Positions 53,429-61,252 of a DNA stretch of 64,000 bases are shown one piece after another. The DNA lies in assembly GCA_963763135.1 (NCBI GenBank), contig CAVXNJ010000013.1, positions 124,001 to 188,000 on the forward strand. Reading direction: 5' to 3'. The number at the start of each line of letters is the position of its first letter. Position 1 is the first letter of the stretch. A model generated the notes under the pieces. The model was not told the origin of the DNA. It saw only the letters and a program-made list of their open reading frames with translations, and made no database searches. Source of the stretch: JANMZO01 sp963763135 (GTDB lineage Bacteria; Actinomycetota; Acidimicrobiia; Acidimicrobiales; JANYDT01). The position numbers and the translations under genes are program-made.

Positions 53429-55721
53429 GTTTCGCTCCCGTCGTGGAGGGGGTCGATGCGTTGTTCGAACCCGCTGGCAAAGTCGTTGGGGTGTCACCCG
53501 GGACCGAACTACTCGCCCCGTCGACACCGCCCCCACTGGTCGATGAGCCGATCGGCGTCGGCGTAGCGGTCGTTGATCCGGCTGTTCCGACCACGACGCG
53601 GTCTCCGACTTTTAGGTTTCCGGTGACGGGGGTTACGGCGACGAAACCTTGCGCGGACAGTGCTGCGGTGACAATCACGGTCCGGGTGGTGCCCGGCTGG
53701 TTTTCGACTTGGAGCTGGGTCGCTCCGTCGGCTCGCACCGAGAGTGCGCCGACCGGCACGATCAGCGATTCGCCTTTCGTCGTTTGGGTCGGGATCGTGA
53801 TCTTCACCGAAGCGCCGACGAGCTGAGCGGGTGCGTTATCGGGAGCGATCTCCAGCGCAATGTGTTGCCCATCAGTTCCTCGTAGTCCCGGCTTGTCGGC
53901 AACGAAGCTCACGTGGCCTTTCGTCGTGAAGGAGTACTCGGCAGATTCAATCACGACGGGCGCATCGACCTTCGTGAGCGACGCTTCGGTGGTTACCAGT
54001 GACGTGTCAATCGCCAGCTTCGTTCCGGAGACCGTCATCACATCCGTCGTTGCTGCGTCACCACGCTTCAGCTTGGTGTCATCAATGCGAAGAGGCAGTG
54101 TCGGGAAGAACACGACCTCGTTCGCTGGAACCTGGACACCAACAGTGGCCGTGATCTTCGCGAGTTCTTGAGTAACACGGTCAACTTCCGCTTGGGCTAT
54201 CGCTACGGCCTGGATAAGCGTCTTGGTGCCGACCGCTGGCGTGTTCAACGCGCGTAGCCGTGTTGTTGCTGCGTTCAGCCGAAGTCTCGCGTCGGCAAGC
54301 ACTTGATCGTTCGCAGCGACTGTCAACGCGACCGCTAGCTTGGTGGCGTCGAGGTCGGCCTGAGCCGTGGTGACCGCATTGTCGGCCTGTTGCAGCGCAG
54401 TGGCCGCGGTGGCCTGATCGGCCGGGCTGGCGTAAGGCGCTCCGGTCGCGGGGTCGATACCACGGCCGATCGGTAGACCGCTCGTTGGATCAATGCCTTT
54501 CCGCAACGAATCAAGCCGGGCCTGTGCCTGTGCAACCTTCGCTTTTGCGGTCACAACTGCGTTTGTCTTGGTGTTGATGTCAGCGGCTGCGACAGTGTTG
54601 TCTTTGGTCGCGGTCGCTTCGGCCGACACGACCGCTGTCCTGGCCGTAAGTGTTGCGTTGTACAATTCCAGTTGCTGTTGTGGGGTCAGTGGACCGATGG
54701 CAACACTTGTTGCCTGCAGCTTCGCCTTCGCGTCGGCAACGGTCGCCTCGCCCGACTTGCGGACCGTTTCCGCGATCGCCTGCGATGACACGAGGTCCGC
54801 CTCGGCTGCCGTCACGACCACGGCAGAATCGGCGACTGCCTGTTCACCGATCGCTACCTGACTTGCCGCTACCTGACTTCCGGTCGCGTTTACCCCAGCC
54901 GACGCAAGCATCAGTCTTCGTCGAGCATCACCTTGGATTAAAACCGCCGCACGCAGTGCCGACTCTTTCGTCGCAACATCGGCAACACCGCGAGCGGCAT
55001 CGCGTTCGGCGACACTTCGAACCGTGAGAATCGCCGACTCAGCCAGCGTCACCGCCGCTTTTCCATCGACGATGTCGGCCGGCTTCACGCCGACTCGCGA
55101 AATCTGTTCGCTCTGTTTCGCCGCGAGGAACCGATCCGTTGCTTGGCTCAGCGCTGACTGCGCGATACGCAAGTTGGTCCGTTGAACCTCATTCGGTCCA
55201 AACGGTGCGAAACCCGCCTTTGTGTACCAGGCGGACACAGCAGCCGACGTGGAGGCATCAAACACACCATCGACAGGGCCAGGGTTGAATCCCAATCTCG
55301 CCAGGGCGGCTTCAAGTTGACGAATGTCATCGCCGGTAATCCCGGGGCCAAGATCGCGGTACATCGGCACGGACCCGGCCAAGGCGAGCACCGGCCGACC
55401 GGACACCACCATCGCGACGTTCCCCTCATCCAACATTGAGCCCTTCACTGGCGGTGTACTCACCAGCAGCGTCGAAGGTTTCAACACCGACGGGGTAAGC
55501 ACCACAACGATCGGGTCGCTGTAGCGAACGGTTCCCCGGATGATCAGATCCGACGACAGAACACGTTTCTCAACAGGGAATGTGATCAACGAAGCGATTG
55601 GTGGAGCGACCTCAGCGGCCAGCTGCGCAGTTGACTTCACCCGACTCGCGGCCGCCCAACCGGCACCGGTCGCCACAACAATCGTCGCAACCGCAATCGT
55701 GGCAAGGGCTGATCGTCTCAC
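53418..55721 (-). CDS. Large HlyD/MacA-type adaptor with peptidoglycan-binding domain
   Basis: The 767-residue protein has an N-terminal membrane anchor (ATIAVATIVVATGAGWAA), an early barrel segment, a peptidoglycan-binding-1 domain at about 125-165 (QLEAALARLGFNPGPVDGVF), a very long Ala/Gln-rich coiled-coil region at about 170-520 with a glycine-rich spacer (GLPIGRGIDPATGAPYASP), and a C-terminal membrane-fusion barrel (SLIVPVGALSVRADGATQLQ, TPVTGNLKVGDRVVVG) with a Thr/Ser-rich tail. It is roughly twice the length of MacA. The wall-binding domain and long hairpin would span the thick wall. ATG overlaps the lipoprotein stop (ATGA at 55718). Confidence 0.85.
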   Translation of the reverse strand: MRRSALATIAVATIVVATGAGWAAASRVKSTAQLAAEVAPPIASLITFPVEKRVLSSDLIIRGTVRYSDPIVVVLTPSVLKPSTLLVSTPPVKGSMLDEGNVAMVVSGRPVLALAGSVPMYRDLGPGITGDDIRQLEAALARLGFNPGPVDGVFDASTSAAVSAWYTKAGFAPFGPNEVQRTNLRIAQSALSQATDRFLAAKQSEQISRVGVKPADIVDGKAAVTLAESAILTVRSVAERDAARGVADVATKESALRAAVLIQGDARRRLMLASAGVNATGSQVAASQVAIGEQAVADSAVVVTAAEADLVSSQAIAETVRKSGEATVADAKAKLQATSVAIGPLTPQQQLELYNATLTARTAVVSAEATATKDNTVAAADINTKTNAVVTAKAKVAQAQARLDSLRKGIDPTSGLPIGRGIDPATGAPYASPADQATAATALQQADNAVTTAQADLDATKLAVALTVAANDQVLADARLRLNAATTRLRALNTPAVGTKTLIQAVAIAQAEVDRVTQELAKITATVGVQVPANEVVFFPTLPLRIDDTKLKRGDAATTDVMTVSGTKLAIDTSLVTTEASLTKVDAPVVIESAEYSFTTKGHVSFVADKPGLRGTDGQHIALEIAPDNAPAQLVGASVKITIPTQTTKGESLIVPVGALSVRADGATQLQVENQPGTTRTVIVTAALSAQGFVAVTPVTGNLKVGDRVVVGTAGSTTATPTPIGSSTSGGGVDGASSSVPGDTPTTLPAGSNNASTPSTTGAKRAP

Positions 55722-56776
55722 TTGGCCGTGCCGACCTTGGCTTGCGCCTTCGAAATGAGAGCGGCGTTCTCCGCCGCGAACTTCTTCTGGTACTCGTCCT
55801 TCACCTTCGAGTCGATCGCGTTCACATACTTGTCTTCACACGCAAGATCGGTTTGTGCAGTCTTGAGTTCTTCGGCCTGCAACGCCGCAAGCGCGGCCTT
55901 GTCGAACGGCGGAAGATTCGACGGACTGAAGGCGGCTGCGTTGAACTTGCCATCCTCACCGAGTGCCTTCGCCGCACCAGCACCGACAATCGAAACAAGT
56001 TTGTCCTGAATAGCCCCGTCGACCGAGTTTGGATCCGCATAGTCGAAACCCGCGTCCTTCATACACTTCGACCAATCGGCCTTCGCTGAAACCAATCGGG
56101 GGTCAGCCTCAGCTTGCTTGTCCAACTCCTCCAGCTTAGATAGGGCCGACATCACGTTCGCATCACCAAACACTGCTTGAGTTCCCTCTTTTACGCAGCC
56201 ATCGAGACCCCTCAAATCGCCATTCTTTGCACCATCGAGAGCACTGAACACCGACACGTCAGCATTCGCCCCGCTTAGGGCTTTGTTGTAAGCGGCGAGG
56301 CCAGCTGTATCGAGCGATGCTCGAATCTTCGCGTTCGGATCCACTGAGGTGGCAATATTGGCCGCGGCAGCGACGATCTTGTCGAACACCGTGCTGATCC
56401 CGTATCCGTACTGCTTCCGGAACTCGTCGGCACTCAAACCCGACGTGCCCGTAATCGCAGACTGCGCCGCATTCGGATCAACAGGGATGTACTCGAACCC
56501 GGCCCTTTTCATACACGCCGATACCAGTTCCTCAACCTTGGTCTGTTTCAACGCCATGCCAGCCTTGTCCACGCCGAGCGTTGCGTCGAGACTCGCCGAA
56601 GCTGACGGGGTCGACTTCGACGCTCCACCACACGCCCCCAGCACCACCACTGCCATCAACGGCAACGCAACGACGAGCCGACGCCGAGCCTTCGATAATC
56701 CCGTCGGTAGATCGACCGTGGCAGGGCTCGTCGGTGACAAGCAGGTCGTACTCGAATCCTTGCGTTTCATGGCCAT
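55718..56776 (-). CDS. Exporter-associated lipoprotein
   Basis: The 352-residue protein has a basic N-terminus, a hydrophobic stretch and lipobox VLGAC near residue 49, then an all-helical Ala/Lys/Asp-rich domain. Two similar segments carry a CMK-AGF motif (ACMKRAGFEY and KCMKDAGFDY) and the end has another Cys in DLACEDKYV, suggesting an internal duplication. AAGGAA precedes ATG 56776. First gene of the MacAB-like operon, under a CTTCAG-class promoter. Function unknown; possibly a substrate-binding or sensor lipoprotein. Confidence 0.75.
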   Translation of the reverse strand: MAMKRKDSSTTCLSPTSPATVDLPTGLSKARRRLVVALPLMAVVVLGACGGASKSTPSASASLDATLGVDKAGMALKQTKVEELVSACMKRAGFEYIPVDPNAAQSAITGTSGLSADEFRKQYGYGISTVFDKIVAAAANIATSVDPNAKIRASLDTAGLAAYNKALSGANADVSVFSALDGAKNGDLRGLDGCVKEGTQAVFGDANVMSALSKLEELDKQAEADPRLVSAKADWSKCMKDAGFDYADPNSVDGAIQDKLVSIVGAGAAKALGEDGKFNAAAFSPSNLPPFDKAALAALQAEELKTAQTDLACEDKYVNAIDSKVKDEYQKKFAAENAALISKAQAKVGTAK

Positions 56777-56826
56777 GATGAGTTCCTTCGTTCGTGGCCA
56801 CGTCGAACCGGCCGGGATGTAGCTCG

Positions 56827-56860
56827 AAGATACGAAGCGCCAGCTAAAGCCGCGCCCAAG
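56827..56860 (-). promoter_or_regulatory. CTTCAG-class promoter of the MacAB-like operon
   Basis: On the minus strand CTTGGG (56860-56855) and CTTTAG (56849-56844) are 11 bp apart, and after 11 bases follows TATCTT (56832-56827), a canonical -10. The transcript would start near 56820, about 45 bases before ATG 56776. Confidence 0.6.
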
Positions 56861-57069
56861 AAGCACCAGAGCTGGCCCCTCCTAAAGCCCGCATCGCCAT
56901 CTCGGAGCGAAACGTCCGGAGGAACTACGCGCGCTTATGACGTCATCGCCAGGAAGGCGACTCGGCCGCCAAGAAACATCCTTACCAGCGACGCAAACCC
57001 CGACTGCCGAGAAACTCACACCAACGACTGTCTCGCGAGAAGTAGACGGCCAATAGCGCTGTCAACGCT

Positions 57070-57813
57070 TCACGCAGCACAACGGGGACCGGTTCGTGCA
57101 CATCGATCCGGAGGACCATCGCCACCAAGAAGGTCAACGACAACAGCCGTGGCGTTGTCACGCCCCCCCGCCGCAACAGCCGCCCAGACCAGCTGCTCCA
57201 CTGTGGCCCGAGCCGATCCGAAACCGGAACCGAGTTCGCAGATCGCGTCGTCGGGGAGCTCATCGGTGACACCATCCGTACAGAGAATCAACCGGTCGTC
57301 CTCGATCGCGAAATACACCGCCAGTGAGACGTCAATGTCTGGTTCAAGACCAAGAGCGCGAGTGAGCACCCTTCGCTGCCGGCCACCCTCAACGCAAACT
57401 GCCGCAGGAATCGCGTCGTCCGTCGTAAGTTGCGTCAAACGGCCTTGACGCAGCAGATAAAGGCGTGAATCACCAACACTCACTGCGTGAACCTCAAAAC
57501 CGACTCTCAGCGGCACAACCTCCATCACCGTGATCGTGGTCGCAAGATTCCGCAATGCAGGACGTTCGCGACCAACAAGATTGATTTCTGCGTTCGCCAC
57601 CTTCACGGCATGCACGAGATCCCGCGAACGCGACGGCTTCCGCTCGAGGCAATGAAGAACATCGAGTGCGAGTTGAGCTGCTACGTCACCGCCAGCGTGA
57701 CCACCGACGCCGTCGGCGACCGCGAACCACCGACTTCCAACGAGGTACCTGTCCTGATTGTCACATCTGCGTCGCCCACGATCCGACACCCCAGCGCTCT
57801 CAATACGGAACAT
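57070..57813 (-). CDS. PP2C-family serine/threonine phosphatase
   Basis: The 247-residue cytosolic phosphatase has the PP2C metal motifs: RGRRRCDNQDRYLV, FAVADGVGGHAGGDVAA, SVGDSRLYLL, LILCTDGVTDELPD and GGRDNATAVVVDL. All metal-binding Asp residues are present. Actinobacterial PP2C enzymes (PstP-like) counteract Ser/Thr kinases in wall synthesis and division; no kinase is in the window. Its promoter has the CTTCAG pattern, linking it to the envelope regulon. Confidence 0.9.
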   Translation of the reverse strand: MFRIESAGVSDRGRRRCDNQDRYLVGSRWFAVADGVGGHAGGDVAAQLALDVLHCLERKPSRSRDLVHAVKVANAEINLVGRERPALRNLATTITVMEVVPLRVGFEVHAVSVGDSRLYLLRQGRLTQLTTDDAIPAAVCVEGGRQRRVLTRALGLEPDIDVSLAVYFAIEDDRLILCTDGVTDELPDDAICELGSGFGSARATVEQLVWAAVAAGGRDNATAVVVDLLGGDGPPDRCARTGPRCAA

Positions 57814-58362
57814 GACATCGTCCTTTCAGTCAAGGCCAGCTCGAAGTGCTCGGCCGAGACGAACATACGTAGTCAGACCTGAAGGCTCGCCAAAGGATCC
57901 TTCCTCATGCCTACACCTCGTGGCTCGACCCGCTTCGTTCGACCACGCCCTGCCCCGACGACCTTGACCACTCTTTCTCGCCCTGCGGATCACTTCGGCG
58001 AGTCCTCAAAGATGGCCAAATCGCCATCATTCCTGGAGACGTTCAGAACCGTCACGCCCGTACTGGTGCGAATCGGCTGCGCGTTCACCGCGGGTAGTTG
58101 CTCCACGGTGCGCACCGCTGGATAGTGAACCCAGTTCGGCCGATGAATCCGACTTTGCGATGACGTTCCTATCCTGACGATCCCACGGAACAGTGGCGAG
58201 CGCCCGTCCAGCCAGGTTCCGCGGACCCTCGCGTGAGTCCTTTTATGAACGGAAGGGACGGCTTGTGAACGGAAGGGACCGCGGGCGAGGTTGCCTACCA
58301 CCAGGAGGGCGCAACACCGCCTGCCACCCGAGGTCGACGGTCACGGGCGCCGCAGCGACTGC
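57814..58362. other. Long intergenic region with divergent promoters and a short direct repeat
   Basis: About 550 bases separate PP2C from the PAP2 gene. Besides the two CTTCAG-class promoters at its edges, I see a direct repeat TGAACGGAAGGGAC at 58246 and 58266 (20-bp period). A minus-strand frame at 57990-58160 (AVRTVEQLPAVNAQPIRTST) has coding-like composition but no recognised family. No further gene is supported. Confidence 0.4.
57862..57895 (-). promoter_or_regulatory. CTTCAG-class promoter of the PP2C gene
   Basis: On the minus strand CTTTGG (57895-57890) and CTTCAG (57884-57879) are 11 bp apart; after exactly 11 bases stands TATGTT (57867-57862), a canonical -10. Transcription would start near 57855, about 42 bases before the ATG at 57813. 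Confidence 0.65.
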
Positions 58363-58396
58363 GTTCAGAACTTCTTCAGGACCTGCCTGCGACCAT
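58363..58396 (+). promoter_or_regulatory. CTTCAG-class promoter of the 58403 PAP2 gene, probably leaderless
   Basis: GTTCAG (58363-58368) and CTTCAG (58374-58379) are 11 bp apart; GACCAT (58391-58396) follows after 11 bases. The expected start of transcription falls on or next to GTG 58403, which has no ribosome-binding site, so a leaderless mRNA is predicted. Confidence 0.6.
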
Positions 58397-58402
58397 GAAG
58401 CC

Positions 58403-59137
58403 GTGAAGCTACAAACGCTCGAACAACATCACGACACACCGCCGGTGACGCAGGTCCGGGACACACGCGCGAGCGTCAACACTCTGGTTGGGGTGCTGAT
58501 CCTCGCGTTTGTTGCACTGAGCGTGGTGTGTTTCCATCAGGTCGGGCCGACCGGTCTCGACTCGTTCCTTCTTCACGGCTATCGACCGAATCCGGCATCG
58601 GTGCTGTTTCGTGTTGCAAAGGTGCTGACGGGGTTCGGGTCGCCTGGCGCAGTCGTCGTTCTTGCGTGCGTCGCCGCGTCGCTGTTGTGGTGGCGGTTCC
58701 GGTCAACGGTGTGGGCGGTCACCAGCGTGCTCGCACCGGGCCTCGCGGGGATCAGCGAAGCGACACTCAAAGTCATCATCGGCCGCCCTCGGCCGGTAGC
58801 TGCTGCGTTGACCGGGGAAGCTGGCAACGGGTTTCCGTCGGGGCACACGACCGGGTTCGCTGCCCTCGCATTCATCGTCGTGTTCGCATTGCTTGACCTG
58901 TGGGGTCGTGACGCTCATCGAAATCGTGCGCTTCTGATTGCGGCCGGTGCCACCGCAGCAATGGCCGTCACCCGTGTCCTTGTAGGGGCCCACTATCCAA
59001 CCGACGTGATCGCTGGAGCCATTCTCGGCTACCTCGTCGCACGCGCCGTCTCACACGTAAGCAGCCGACCAGCGGAAGTGCAACGCATCACGAACCGGTG
59101 GCATCTCATGCAGTCCAGAACAGGTCGGTCTCAATGA
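58403..59137 (+). CDS. PAP2-superfamily phosphatase
   Basis: The 244-residue membrane phosphatase has the motifs KVIIGRPRP (motif 1), FPSGHTTGF (motif 2) and RVLVGAHYPTDVIAG (motif 3 with Arg and His), and six predicted helices. GTG 58403 is inferred from the promoter position; the upstream in-frame sequence is Arg-rich. Likely acts on undecaprenyl pyrophosphate or phosphatidic acid outside the membrane. Its stop overlaps the next gene by ATGA. Confidence 0.85.
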   Translation: MKLQTLEQHHDTPPVTQVRDTRASVNTLVGVLILAFVALSVVCFHQVGPTGLDSFLLHGYRPNPASVLFRVAKVLTGFGSPGAVVVLACVAASLLWWRFRSTVWAVTSVLAPGLAGISEATLKVIIGRPRPVAAALTGEAGNGFPSGHTTGFAALAFIVVFALLDLWGRDAHRNRALLIAAGATAAMAVTRVLVGAHYPTDVIAGAILGYLVARAVSHVSSRPAEVQRITNRWHLMQSRTGRSQ

Positions 59138-59700
59138 AATTGGTCGAACCTTTACCTTCGCCGAACACAACACCACCAGGACCCGAACGCTCCGCCGATC
59201 ACGCTAAAACCATGAACACTCTCCACTCCTTTCAAACCCAGACCACCCCCGGCCATGCCTACCAGCAAGCTGCGGCCAGTAACGCTCACGCTGACGAGCA
59301 TCAAGTGGCGCGGGCAGCTGCGGTCATAGCGCTAGGCGGAGTCGCGCTCATCCACCTCCTTGAACTTCAGGGCAAATTGGCCGAAGTTGCGTACCTCGGT
59401 GTCGGATACATCGCACTGATCATCGGGTGCGTTGTCGCCGCCGCGATGCTGGTCCATCGCGACTCACGGACCGGGTGGATGTTGGCAGGCGGTGTCGCGT
59501 TGGCCACCTTCATCGGGTACGGCCTGACCCGCACCGTTGGGCTACCGCTGTCGACCGGCGACATCGGCAACTGGCTCGAACCGATGGGCCTCGCTTCGCT
59601 GTTCGTCGAAGGAACCGTCGTGCTCCTCGCCGCCTACGCACTCGCTCCCAAGACCTCCGCCTCCGCCACCTTAAACCGCTCAACAAGCCGTAGCCAATAG
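59134..59700 (+). CDS. Four-helix membrane protein of unknown function
   Basis: The 188-residue protein has a polar N-terminus of about 60 residues with several His (HAYQQ, NAHADEHQVARA) and four helices, the second to fourth dense (VGYIALIIGCVVAAAMLV, MLAGGVALATFIGYGL, FVEGTVVLLAAYALA). ATG 59134 is coupled to PAP2; ATG 59212 is an alternative. No family is recognised, though the arrangement is seen with redox or metal-related membrane proteins. Confidence 0.65.
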   Translation: MKLVEPLPSPNTTPPGPERSADHAKTMNTLHSFQTQTTPGHAYQQAAASNAHADEHQVARAAAVIALGGVALIHLLELQGKLAEVAYLGVGYIALIIGCVVAAAMLVHRDSRTGWMLAGGVALATFIGYGLTRTVGLPLSTGDIGNWLEPMGLASLFVEGTVVLLAAYALAPKTSASATLNRSTSRSQ

Positions 59701-59801
59701 TCCGCCTGAGTTCCCTCGCTTGAGTCGTTCGGAGAGTTCCGCCGAAGCGACCCGCGTCCTTCTCCAATCAATATCGTCAATCCAGGAAACCGAATCGAAC
59801 T

Positions 59802-60464
59802 ATGCACACAGATGATCCAACCTCCTCATCATTGTCCGAAACGGCACGCAGCCAGACTCGCCGCCGGTTCCTTCACACCACGGTGATCGCCGCCATCGGA
59901 CTCGTCGTGCCGACACTTCGCGCCGAAGCAGCCAAGAAGCCAGCAGCCAAACGCACCGTTCCATCGACCACCGCCATGACCCACGACATGAATGGTGCTG
60001 CGATGTTCGACCCGGCCTACGAGGTAGCGATCGCATTCACGTACCAAGCAACCGCGGGTCGGCGCATGCACAACCCCTACACGGCTGTCTACGTGCAGGA
60101 CACGGCAGGGAAACTGGTCCGCACTATCGATGTCGCTTACAAACGTGATGAGTCGAAGTACTTGCGTCAGCTCAGCCGATGGTTCAAGGCACAGTCGACG
60201 GCCGGCAGTTCCTACATCGCGAAAACCACTTCAGGACCCACACGTATGCCGGGCACCCATAAGTTCTCGTGGAACGGGTTGAACGACGGCAAACATCTTG
60301 TTGCTCACGGCGATTACGTCCTCTATATCGAGGCGACACGCGAGAACGGTCCCTATCAGATCGTGAGTCAACCCGTTACGATCGGTTCAGAACCGTTCAT
60401 CAAGACCACGCCCGGCAGCGGCGACATCCAAGCAGTGACCATTGAGTACCGTAAGCGCGCGTAG
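59802..60464 (+). CDS. Tat-exported DUF2271 protein
   Basis: The 220-residue protein has a twin-arginine-type signal (TRRRFLHTTVIAAIGLVVPT) and a DUF2271 domain: NPYTAVYVQDTAGKLVRTID, KYLRQLSRWFK, and HKFSWNGLNDGKHLVAHGDY, a FlgD-Ig-like beta sandwich. DUF2271 genes often sit with PepSY, FMN-binding and ApbE genes in extracytoplasmic flavin-transfer clusters. The stop lies inside the start of the PepSY gene (23-base overlap). Confidence 0.8.
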   Translation: MHTDDPTSSSLSETARSQTRRRFLHTTVIAAIGLVVPTLRAEAAKKPAAKRTVPSTTAMTHDMNGAAMFDPAYEVAIAFTYQATAGRRMHNPYTAVYVQDTAGKLVRTIDVAYKRDESKYLRQLSRWFKAQSTAGSSYIAKTTSGPTRMPGTHKFSWNGLNDGKHLVAHGDYVLYIEATRENGPYQIVSQPVTIGSEPFIKTTPGSGDIQAVTIEYRKRA

Positions 60465-61098
60465 CGATAAACGGCCCGACACGGACCGCTCGCTGCCACT
60501 CCAACGACGCCCGTCGGTTAAGAACAAGGCGCACCGTTGGACGAGGACCGTGCACGTGTATACGAGCCTTGTGTGCTTCGTGATTGTCTTGCTCTTTGCG
60601 CTCACGGGGATCACGTTGAACCACCCGAACTGGGCGTTCGGAGGCTCGACGAAAACAGCCACAATCACGGGCACGATGCCGACGCCGTGGAAGTCAGGGA
60701 CCACGGTCAACTGGTTCCGGGTCGCCGAGTATCTCCGGGCCACCCACAACCTCCATGGTGCGGCCGTCAATGAAACCTCCAACGACCAACAAGCCGGCAT
60801 CAGCTTCAAAGGACCGGGCTACGGGGCAGACACGTTCATCGACATGACAAACGGCACCTATACGACCACCGTCGAAACCCAAGGCATCGTTGCGGTCATG
60901 AACGACCTCCACAAAGGACGCGACGCAACCTCGTCATGGAAATGGGTGATCGATCTCGCCGGCGGGCTGCTGGCCGTCATCGCAGCTACCGGGTTAGCGC
61001 TCCAATTCTTCCTTCGCAAGCGTCGCCGCTCCGGCTTGACAAGCGCAGCCATAGGAGCCGTCGTGGTCATCGCACTCGCGGTCATTGCCACCCGATGA
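60442..61098 (+). CDS. PepSY-associated membrane protein
   Basis: The 218-residue protein has an N-terminal helix after HRWTRTVHVYTSLVCFVIVL with the two conserved His of PepSY-TM proteins, the following LTGITLNHP, an extracytoplasmic domain, and the second-half motif VMNDLHKGRDATSSWKWVID preceding a helix. A TTG at 60442 is the best start found. PepSY-TM proteins conduct electrons or assist flavin-linked redox across the membrane; here it is coupled to the DUF2271 gene. A possible ApbE-like gene occurs at 63814, with a two-component system in between. Confidence 0.8.
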   Translation: MSTVSARSDKRPDTDRSLPLQRRPSVKNKAHRWTRTVHVYTSLVCFVIVLLFALTGITLNHPNWAFGGSTKTATITGTMPTPWKSGTTVNWFRVAEYLRATHNLHGAAVNETSNDQQAGISFKGPGYGADTFIDMTNGTYTTTVETQGIVAVMNDLHKGRDATSSWKWVIDLAGGLLAVIAATGLALQFFLRKRRRSGLTSAAIGAVVVIALAVIATR

Positions 61099-61162
61099 GC
61101 AACAAACCTCATTCACGCTCCATGACTGAAGCGACGACCCACGGTCGGTCCTGGGCAACCTT

Positions 61163-61214
61163 CTTCGGGCAACCGGTCGAGCGTATCCGTCGACGCAGAA
61201 CCGGTTGCCCGAAG
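61163..61214 (+). ncRNA. Conserved two-tier stem-loop, copy B
   Basis: Outer perfect 15-bp stem (CTTCGGGCAACCGGT at 61163-61177 with its complement at 61200-61214) around an inner stem GCG/CGC (61181-61183, 61194-61196) and the loop TATCCGTCGA. It matches copy A at 23014 in layout and loop, with different but paired bases low in the stem. It lies 65 bases after the PepSY stop and 38 before the regulator ATG, so it could act as terminator, leader element or mobile palindrome. Confidence 0.55.
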
Positions 61215-61252
61215 GCAACACACATTCTCGGTCGACCTGCGACGCTGAGTCC

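Noticed and set aside
53365..53826. Plus-strand frame antisense to the adaptor C-terminus
   Set aside because: Lies fully opposite a gene with clear membrane-fusion-protein domains; Val/Thr-rich mirror of its Thr/Gly-rich tail.
58246..58279. Direct repeat as a CRISPR-like or tandem array
   Set aside because: Only two copies of 14 bp with a 20-bp period; no spacer structure.
57990..58301. Minus-strand frame in the PP2C-PAP2 gap
   Set aside because: Only a short part looks coding and no family or ribosome-binding site is seen; mentioned in the intergenic entry instead.
61126..61150. CTGAAG near the PepSY stop as a further CTTCAG-class promoter before stem-loop B
   Set aside because: Eleven bases downstream is GGTCGG, not a -10-like hexamer, and no distal half-site is at the right distance.
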